Shown here one piece after another: positions 58,410 through 64,000 of a stretch of 64,000 nt of DNA. Origin of the DNA: Nocardioides sp. YIM 152315 (GTDB lineage Bacteria > Actinomycetota > Actinomycetes > Propionibacteriales > Nocardioidaceae); NCBI RefSeq assembly GCF_029210375.1, contig NZ_JARGER010000042.1, positions 124,001-188,000 on the forward strand. The letters run 5' to 3'. The notes beneath the pieces were generated by a model. It saw nothing but the letters and a program-made list of their open reading frames with translations. It searched no databases and was not told the DNA's origin. Positions within the stretch are counted from its first letter, which is position 1, and every line of letters starts with the position of its first letter. A program made the position numbers and the translations under genes.

Positions 58410-59588
58410 TCAGCGCACGCCGTAGAGGTGCTCGAGCGCGAGCTGGTCGAGGCGCTCGAAGGCCATGCCGCGCCGGGCGGCGGCCTCGGCGTCGAAGGAC
58501 TCGGCGCGCAGGTCGGCGATCGTCTCGCCGGCGGCCAGGGACGGCTGGGCGAGCTGGTCGAGGCGCGCGTCGAGCAGGGCCTGCTGGACCTCCGGGTCGG
58601 CGCGGAACGCCTGCACCTTCGAGCGGAGGATGAGGTAGTTGCGCATGCAGGCACGCGCGGACTCCCACACGCCGTCGATGTCCTCGGTGCGCGGCGGCTT
58701 GTAGTCGAAGTGTCGCGGACCGTCGTAGCCGCCGTTCTCGACGATGTCGACGGTCCAGAAGGCGCCGCGCGCGTTGCCGGCGCCGAAGCGCAGGTCCTGG
58801 TCGTAGCGCGGACCGGTCTGGCCGTTGAGGTCGATGTGGAAGAGCTTGCCGTGCCACAGCGCCTGGGCCAGGCCGTGGGCGTAGTTGAGCGACGCCATCT
58901 CCTCGTGGCCGACCTCCGGGTTGAGCCCGACGAGCTCCGGGCGCTCGAGCTCGTTGATGAACGCCAGGGCGTGGCCGATCGTCGGCAACAGGATGTCGCC
59001 GCGGGGCTCGTTGGGCTTCGGCTCGATCGCGAAGCGCAGGCCGTAGCCCTGCTCCTCGGAGTAGGCGCCGAGGACGTCGAACGCCTCCTTGTAGCGGGCG
59101 AGCGCGTCCTTGACGTCCTTCGCGGCCCCGGACTCGGCGCCCTCGCGGCCGCCCCAGGCGACGAAGATCTTCGCCCCGAGCTCGGCGGCCAGGTCGATCT
59201 GGTCGGCGGCCTTGCGGATCGCGAAGCGGCGTACGTCGCGGTCGTTGTTCGTGAACCCGCCGTCGCGGAACGCCGCGTGCGAGAACAGGTTGGTCGTCAC
59301 CATCGGTACGACGAGGCCGGTCTCCTCGAGTGCCTTGCGGAACGGCGCGAGGTGGCGCTCCTTCTCGGCGGGGGAGGCGTCGAAGGGGAAGACGTCGTTG
59401 TCGTGGAACGTGACGCCGTAGGCGCCCAGCTCGCTGAGCCGGTGGATCGCCTCGGCGGGGTCGAGCACGGGGCGCACGGCGCCGCCGAAGACGTCGACGC
59501 CCTGCCACCCGACCGTCCACAGCCCGAAGGAGAACCGGTCCTCGCGGGTCGGGGTGAAGTCGGTGGCGTCGGTGCTGCTGGAGCTCAT
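58410..59588 (-). CDS. xylA: Xylose isomerase
   Basis: This 392-residue TIM-barrel isomerase is close to Streptomyces/Actinoplanes XylA (class I). The catalytic His-Asp pair is in GVTFHDNDVFPFD, metal ligands lie in RFAIEPKPNEPRGD and NPEVGHEEMASLNY, and Asp of LFHIDLNGQ follows. It converts D-xylose to D-xylulose; xylB is not in the window. ATG 59588 follows GAGGGA with 3-5 nt. It is divergent from the xylose ABC genes across a ROK-type operator, so both directions are xylose-controlled. Confidence 0.95.
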   Translation of the reverse strand: MSSSSTDATDFTPTREDRFSFGLWTVGWQGVDVFGGAVRPVLDPAEAIHRLSELGAYGVTFHDNDVFPFDASPAEKERHLAPFRKALEETGLVVPMVTTNLFSHAAFRDGGFTNNDRDVRRFAIRKAADQIDLAAELGAKIFVAWGGREGAESGAAKDVKDALARYKEAFDVLGAYSEEQGYGLRFAIEPKPNEPRGDILLPTIGHALAFINELERPELVGLNPEVGHEEMASLNYAHGLAQALWHGKLFHIDLNGQTGPRYDQDLRFGAGNARGAFWTVDIVENGGYDGPRHFDYKPPRTEDIDGVWESARACMRNYLILRSKVQAFRADPEVQQALLDARLDQLAQPSLAAGETIADLRAESFDAEAAARRGMAFERLDQLALEHLYGVR

Positions 59589-59700
59589 CGGTCCCTCTGC
59601 TTCCATCACGATTCGGTCACGCGCGACCGCGCGAGCGCTTGGTTGGAACGTGCAACAAAACCCGCGTCCACAACCGCTTGCCGGGCCCTGTCGCGGTCAG

Positions 59701-59721
59701 TATGTTGTCCCGGACAACATA
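59701..59721. promoter_or_regulatory. Palindromic XylR (ROK) operator between xylA and the ABC genes
   Basis: TATGTTGTCC and GGACAACATA are exact reverse complements around one base. GTTG/CAAC half sites are typical of ROK repressors. A weaker GTTG-N7-CAAC arrangement lies nearer xylA at about 59643-59658. A TATACC/TACCGT -10 for the ABC operon adjoins it at about 59720. Confidence 0.75.
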
Positions 59722-59807
59722 TACCGTGATGGCCGTCACAGAACAGGGTCAGCCGACCGTGTTCGGTCGAGGGGGTCGCACGGGTCCCAGCCATGGAGGT
59801 CGAGGAA

Positions 59808-60938
59808 ATGGTCAGGAACAAGGGTGCGCGGTTCGCGTCCCTGGTGGCGGTGGGAGTGCTGGCGTTCGGCGCCCTCGCCGCCTGCGGGGACGACTCGGAC
59901 GGGGGAGACGACGGTGGGGGCGGAGGTGGCGGCGAGGCCGCCGGCAAGGTCGGCGTGATCCTGCCCGACACCACCACGTCACCGCGCTGGGAGGCCAATG
60001 ACCGCCCCAGCCTCGAGGCGGCGTTCGAGGACGCCGGCGTCGAGTACGACATCCAGAACGCCGGCGGCGACACCGCCAAGTTCGGTCAGCTCTGCGACAG
60101 CATGATCAACGGCGGCGTCACCGTGCTGATGATCGTCAACCTGGACTCCGAGTCCGGCAAGGCGTGCCTCTCCAAGGCCGCGGACGCCGGCGTCCAGAGC
60201 ATCGACTACGACCGGCTCACCCTCGGCGGCGGCGCGTCGTACTACGTGTCGTTCGACAACGTCGAGGTCGGCGGCCTGATGGGCTCGGGGCTGACGGCGT
60301 GCCTCGATGAGGCCGGCAAGACCAAGGCCAACATCATCTACATCAACGGCGACCCCAACGACAACAACGCCGCTCTCTTCAAGCAGGGCTACGAGGAGGC
60401 GCTCGCCGACAAGATCGACTCGGGCGACTACACCCTCGTCGGTGACCAGAGCGGCTTCTGGGACGCCAACAAGGCCGGTACGGCGTACGAGCAGCTGTAC
60501 ACGCAGAACAAGGGCAAGATCGACGGCGTGGTCTCGGCCAACGACACCATGGCCGGCGGCATCATCGCCCGGATGAAGGACCAGGGCGTCGCGGGCACCA
60601 TCCCGGTCACCGGTCAGGACGCCTCCGTCGAGGGTCTGCAGAACGTGCTCGCGGGCAACCAGTGCGGCACGGTCTACAAGAACACCGACCTCGAGGCCAA
60701 GACCGCCTCCGACCTCGCGATCGCGCTGATCAACGGCGACGACGAGGGCGCTGCCGCCCTGGCGACCGGCTCCGTGCCGGACACCGAGACCGGCGAGGAC
60801 GTGCCGTCCGCGCTGGCCACCCCGGTGTGGATCACCGCCGACAAGGTCCAGCAGGTCATCGACGACGGCTTCGCCGACCCGGCGGAGATCTGCGTCGACG
60901 AGTTCGCGAAGGCCTGCGAGAAGGCCGGCATCCAGTAG
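59808..60938 (+). CDS. xylF: Xylose ABC transporter substrate-binding lipoprotein
   Basis: This 376-residue protein has a lipobox LAAC with Cys26, an acidic Gly-rich linker and a type I periplasmic sugar-binding fold (VGVILPDTTTSPRWEANDRP; later ANDTMAGGIIARMKDQGVAG). It delivers xylose or a related sugar to the permease. ATG 59808 was chosen because GGAGG and GAGGAA lie upstream; ATG 59793 has no ribosome-binding site. A strong hairpin follows the gene before the ATPase gene, which would raise xylF mRNA relative to the rest. Confidence 0.92.
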   Translation: MVRNKGARFASLVAVGVLAFGALAACGDDSDGGDDGGGGGGGEAAGKVGVILPDTTTSPRWEANDRPSLEAAFEDAGVEYDIQNAGGDTAKFGQLCDSMINGGVTVLMIVNLDSESGKACLSKAADAGVQSIDYDRLTLGGGASYYVSFDNVEVGGLMGSGLTACLDEAGKTKANIIYINGDPNDNNAALFKQGYEEALADKIDSGDYTLVGDQSGFWDANKAGTAYEQLYTQNKGKIDGVVSANDTMAGGIIARMKDQGVAGTIPVTGQDASVEGLQNVLAGNQCGTVYKNTDLEAKTASDLAIALINGDDEGAAALATGSVPDTETGEDVPSALATPVWITADKVQQVIDDGFADPAEICVDEFAKACEKAGIQ

Positions 60939-60946
60939 CACCCCGT

Positions 60947-60984
60947 GCTCGGGGGCCCGTTCCTGCGGGGGCGGGCCCTCGAGC
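60947..60984 (+). terminator. Attenuating hairpin between xylF and xylG
   Basis: GCTCGGGGGCCCG (60947-60959) pairs with CGGGCCCTCGAGC (60972-60984) with one G-T wobble around a 12-nt loop. No U-tract follows, so it may act as an mRNA-stabilising 3' end that keeps xylF more abundant than the ATPase and permease. Confidence 0.55.
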
Positions 60985-61061
60985 CACCTTGCGTGCCCGG
61001 ACGTCGGGTGACCGGTCCGGGTCGTCCACCATCGCCCCATCGTTGACGGAGGAGATCCGCT

Positions 61062-61874
61062 GTGTCCGTCCCAGCCACCGAACAGGCAGCACCGACGACG
61101 TCGGACCAGCCGCTGCTGAGCCTGCGGGGCATCCAGAAGAGCTTCGGCGCCGTGCACGTGCTCCGCGGTGTCGACCTCGACGTCCGGCCCGGTCACGTGA
61201 CCGCGCTCGTCGGCGACAACGGCGCCGGCAAGAGCACGCTGATCAAGGGCATCGCCGGCATCCACGCCTTCGACGAGGGCGACTACCGCTTCGAGGGCCG
61301 GCCCGTGAAGGTCCACGGCCCCAAGGACGCCAACGCGCTCGGCATCGAGATCGTCTACCAGGACCTCGCGCTGTGCGACAACCTCGACGTGGTCCAGAAC
61401 ATGTTCCTCGGACGCGAGATCGGCCCCGGCGCCCGGCTCGACGAGACGTCCATGGAGACCCGCGCCCGGGAGACGCTCGACGGGCTCTCGGTGCGCACGC
61501 TGCAGTCGGTGCGCACGCACGTCTCGGCGCTCTCCGGCGGCCAGCGACAGACGGTCGCGATCGCCCGCGCCGTGCTCTGGAACTCGAAGGTCGTCATCCT
61601 CGACGAGCCGACCGCCGCGCTGGGCGTCGCCCAGACCGAGCAGGTGCTCAAGCTCGTGCGCCGGCTGGCCGACCGCGGCCTCGGCGTCGTGCTGATCAGC
61701 CACAACCTCAACGACGTCTTCGAGGTCGCCGACGACATCGCCGTCCTCTACCTCGGCCAGCTGGTGGCCCAGGTCCGCAAGGACGACGTCACCCGCGGCG
61801 AGGTGGTCGAGCTGATCACGACCGGCACGTCCGAGAAGCGCGGCGACGCCGCCACCGACGGAGAGATCCGATGA
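61062..61874 (+). CDS. xylG: Xylose ABC transporter ATP-binding protein, single-domain form
   Basis: This 270-residue ATPase has Walker A GDNGAGKST (51-59), signature ALSGGQRQTVAIA and Walker B VVILDEPTAALGV. It has one ABC domain, unlike the two-domain E. coli XylG (about 510 residues), so it probably works as a dimer. GGAGG lies upstream of the GTG at 61062. The stop overlaps the permease start (ATGA). Confidence 0.92.
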   Translation: MSVPATEQAAPTTSDQPLLSLRGIQKSFGAVHVLRGVDLDVRPGHVTALVGDNGAGKSTLIKGIAGIHAFDEGDYRFEGRPVKVHGPKDANALGIEIVYQDLALCDNLDVVQNMFLGREIGPGARLDETSMETRARETLDGLSVRTLQSVRTHVSALSGGQRQTVAIARAVLWNSKVVILDEPTAALGVAQTEQVLKLVRRLADRGLGVVLISHNLNDVFEVADDIAVLYLGQLVAQVRKDDVTRGEVVELITTGTSEKRGDAATDGEIR

Positions 61875-63115
61875 GCACGGCGACGACTCCTCCGGTGGAG
61901 CAGAGCAGCCTGGGCGGCATCGTCAGCGCGTACGTCGCGAAGGTCCGCGGCGGAGACGTCGGCTCGCTGCCGGCGATCCTCGGCCTGGTCGTGCTGGTGA
62001 TCGTGTTCTCGGCGCTGCGGCCCGAGACGTTCACGACCGAGCTCAACTTCGCGAACCTGATCGGCCAGTCCGCCGGGGTCATGGTCATCGCGATGGGCCT
62101 GGTCTTCGTGCTGCTGCTCGGCGAGATCGACCTCTCCGCCGGCGTCACGGGGGGCACGGCGGCCGCCGTCCTCGGCGTCGTGATGACCGAGCAGGGTTGG
62201 AACGTCGTCCTCTCGCTCGTGATCGCGCTGCTGGCCGGCACCTTCATCGGCCTGGTGCTCGGCCTCTTCACCGCGAAGGTCGGCGTCCCGTCGTTCGTCG
62301 TGACGCTGGCGGCGTTCCTGGGCCTCCAGGGCGTCATGCTCCAGATCATCGGCGAGGGTGGCACGATCGGCTACCGCAACGACTTCGTCCTCAAGCTCAA
62401 CAACGGGTCGATGCCGCTGTGGGCGGGCTGGGCGCTGGCGGCCGTGGTGGTCGTCGGCTACGGGCTGGCGACGTTCCTGTCCGGCCGGGCCCGCCGGCGC
62501 AACGGCCTCGTCGCGCAGCCGATGCTGCTCTGGGCGATGAAGACCGGCGCGCTGGCGATCGTGGTGCTGGCCGTCACGGCGTACCTCTCGGCGGAGCGCA
62601 GCCCGAACCCGACGCTGAAATCGCTCAAGGGCGTGCCCAACGTCGTGCTCGTGATCCTCGTCCTCGTCGTCGTGCTGGGCTACCTGCTGAGCCGCACCGC
62701 CTGGGGCCGGCACATCTATGCGGTCGGCGGCAACGCCGAGGCCGCTCGCCGGGCCGGCATCAACGTGGCGTGGATCAAGGTGTCGTGCTTCATGATGAGC
62801 TCGACGGTCGCCGCGCTCGGCGGCATCCTGCTCGCGAGCCGCAGCAACTCGGTCTCGCCGCAGACCGGTGGCAACGAGACCCTGCTGTACGCCGTGGGCG
62901 CGGCCGTCATCGGCGGCACCAGCCTCTTCGGCGGCAAGGGCCGGGTCACCGACGCCGTCATCGGCGGCCTGGTGATCGCGGTCGTCAGCAACGGCATGGG
63001 GCTGCTCAACCAGCCGGCCGGCGTCGTCTTCATCGTGACCGGGATCGTGCTGCTCGTCGCCGCGACGGTCGACGCCCTCAGCAGGCGCCGCGCCACCGCG
63101 ACCGGACGGGTCTAG
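61871..63115 (+). CDS. xylH: Xylose ABC transporter permease
   Basis: This 414-residue permease has about ten spans and belongs to the BPD_transp_2 family (AGVMVIAMGLVFVLLLGEID; YAVGGNAEAARRAGINV, the EAA-like coupling loop). The loop around residues 200-215 is basic. It forms the sugar channel with the single-domain ATPase. The ROK repressor gene begins 5 nt after its stop, so the repressor is in the same operon. Confidence 0.92.
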   Translation: MSTATTPPVEQSSLGGIVSAYVAKVRGGDVGSLPAILGLVVLVIVFSALRPETFTTELNFANLIGQSAGVMVIAMGLVFVLLLGEIDLSAGVTGGTAAAVLGVVMTEQGWNVVLSLVIALLAGTFIGLVLGLFTAKVGVPSFVVTLAAFLGLQGVMLQIIGEGGTIGYRNDFVLKLNNGSMPLWAGWALAAVVVVGYGLATFLSGRARRRNGLVAQPMLLWAMKTGALAIVVLAVTAYLSAERSPNPTLKSLKGVPNVVLVILVLVVVLGYLLSRTAWGRHIYAVGGNAEAARRAGINVAWIKVSCFMMSSTVAALGGILLASRSNSVSPQTGGNETLLYAVGAAVIGGTSLFGGKGRVTDAVIGGLVIAVVSNGMGLLNQPAGVVFIVTGIVLLVAATVDALSRRRATATGRV

Positions 63116-63119
63116 CCCG

Positions 63120-64000
63120 ATGCCCACCCCCACCGGCGTCGGCGCCGAGGAGCTCCGGCGTGCGAACCTGCGCGTCATCCTCCAGACGGTGCACCGGCGC
63201 GGCCCCACGACGCGTGCCGTGCTCACGAAGGAGCTCGGGCTCAACCGGAGCACGATCGGCGCGCTGACCGGGGAGCTGCAGTCGCTCGGTCTGGTGACCG
63301 AGCGGACGGCGGTGGTGGGTGGGCGCGGACGGCCGTCGCACCTCGTGGTGCCGTGCGAGGACAACGTGGTGGTCGCGGCCGACGTCGGCGTCGACCGGAT
63401 CGCGGTCGCGCTGGTCGGTCTCGGGGGACAGGTCCTGGACCGGCGCACCCGAGGGCACCAGCGCGGCGAGCACGACGTGGCGCACGTCGTGGACTCCGCC
63501 GCCCAGATGATCGAGGAGACCCTCGCGACGTCGCAGCACCGCCGGTGCCTCGGCGTCGGGGTCGCGGTGCCGGGGGCCGTGCGGGCCAGCGACGGAATGG
63601 TGCGGTTCGCGCCCAACCTCGGGTGGTACGACGAGCCCTTCACGGCGTTGCTCGCCGAGCGGCTGCAGCGGCCCATCTCCACGGGGAACGACGCGAACCT
63701 CGGCGTGCTCGCCGAGCACGTGCGTGGCGCGGCGGTCGGCTTCTCCGAGGTCGTCTACCTCAGCGCGAGCGTGGGCATCGGCGGCGGCTTCCTCGTCGGT
63801 GGACGCCCGCTGACCGGAGCGAGCGGGTACGCCGGCGAGGTCGGCCACATGCAGGTCGACTCCCAGGGACCGACGTGCCGCTGCGGCGCCGTGGGCTGCT
63901 GGGAGATGAAGGTCGGCGAGAACGTCCTGCTGCAGAACGCCGGCCGGCTCGCCGGCGGTGGCCCGGCCGCGGTGGCCGAGGTGATCGCGGCCGCCCGCGC
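63120..64000 (+). CDS. xylR: ROK family transcriptional repressor (XylR-like), 3' end outside window
   Basis: 293 residues are visible of a protein that normally has about 390-400. An N-terminal winged helix (VILQTVHRRGPTTRAVLTKE) is followed by the ROK sugar-kinase fold (VVAADVGVDRIAVALVGLGG; GVGVAVPGAV; TGNDANLGVLAEH). The zinc motif of ROK proteins is intact, HMQVDSQGPTCRCGAVGCWE, starting near residue 242. It should bind the palindrome at 59701 and release it on sugar binding; autoregulation follows from its place in the operon. Confidence 0.9.
   Translation, partial: MPTPTGVGAEELRRANLRVILQTVHRRGPTTRAVLTKELGLNRSTIGALTGELQSLGLVTERTAVVGGRGRPSHLVVPCEDNVVVAADVGVDRIAVALVGLGGQVLDRRTRGHQRGEHDVAHVVDSAAQMIEETLATSQHRRCLGVGVAVPGAVRASDGMVRFAPNLGWYDEPFTALLAERLQRPISTGNDANLGVLAEHVRGAAVGFSEVVYLSASVGIGGGFLVGGRPLTGASGYAGEVGHMQVDSQGPTCRCGAVGCWEMKVGENVLLQNAGRLAGGGPAAVAEVIAAAR

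Overview
The window looks like chromosome from a high-GC (roughly 70 to 73 percent) actinobacterium. Nocardioides or a close relative in the Nocardioidaceae is my best guess, from the recA neighbourhood (cinA, clgR, nei2, lhr, a DUF3046 gene, recA, recX), a DUF222/HNH gene, an SsgA-like protein, a Gly-Cys-Val tRNA cluster and the large number of leaderless genes. I see no prophage, insertion sequence, CRISPR array or origin.

Layout. 1-7.5 kb: a truncated GH15 glucanase, cinA/pncC, clgR, nei2 and lhr. 7.5-17 kb: a SulP anion transporter, a lipase-maturation-factor-like membrane protein, a decayed DUF222/HNH gene, a small zinc ribbon, a methyltransferase, a cupin, a DrrA-like ABC exporter operon and an acetyltransferase. 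17-28 kb: DinB-like and DUF3046 genes, an MFS permease, an MTA phosphorylase and a sugar epimerase, a HesB-like protein, and a divergent locus. One side of that locus is an integral membrane glycosyltransferase; the other is a seven-gene run with nearly all start and stop codons overlapping (GT2, TIGR04282 transferase, methyltransferase, membrane-anchored molybdopterin oxidoreductase, membrane protein, response regulator, histidine kinase). 28-32 kb: recA and recX under an SOS box, an acetyltransferase, and a HipA-like kinase with its DUF3037 partner. 31.8-37.1 kb: a fatty-acid desaturase beside a DesK/DesR-like two-component pair, then ddl and alr. 37.2-40.9 kb: a sulfate-assimilation cluster with a short cysteine-containing leader peptide. 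41-45.3 kb: glyA, a tartrate/malate-type dehydrogenase and an SLC13 carboxylate permease with a 20-bp palindromic operator. 45.3-51.2 kb: an AidB-like acyl-CoA dehydrogenase, a YihY-type protein, a potassium channel and a MASE1 histidine kinase. 51.2-54 kb: four tRNA genes, pabC, an SsgA-like gene and a sulfotransferase. 54-58.4 kb: thrS, a lipoprotein, a HIT protein and an inositol-monophosphatase-like protein. 58.4-64 kb: a complete xylose system (xylA divergent from an ABC importer, followed by a truncated ROK repressor).

The most consistent regulatory signal is a TANNNT hexamer 6 to 8 bases before the start codon in at least 16 genes, as expected for leaderless mRNAs. Two divergent pairs have -10 hexamers that overlap each other, and two -10 hexamers contain the stop codon of the gene upstream. 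The least explained protein-coding locus is the GT2/TIGR04282/molybdopterin operon at 22.7-28.0 kb. Coordinates and starts were read by eye. Family assignments rest on recognised motifs, not on database searches.
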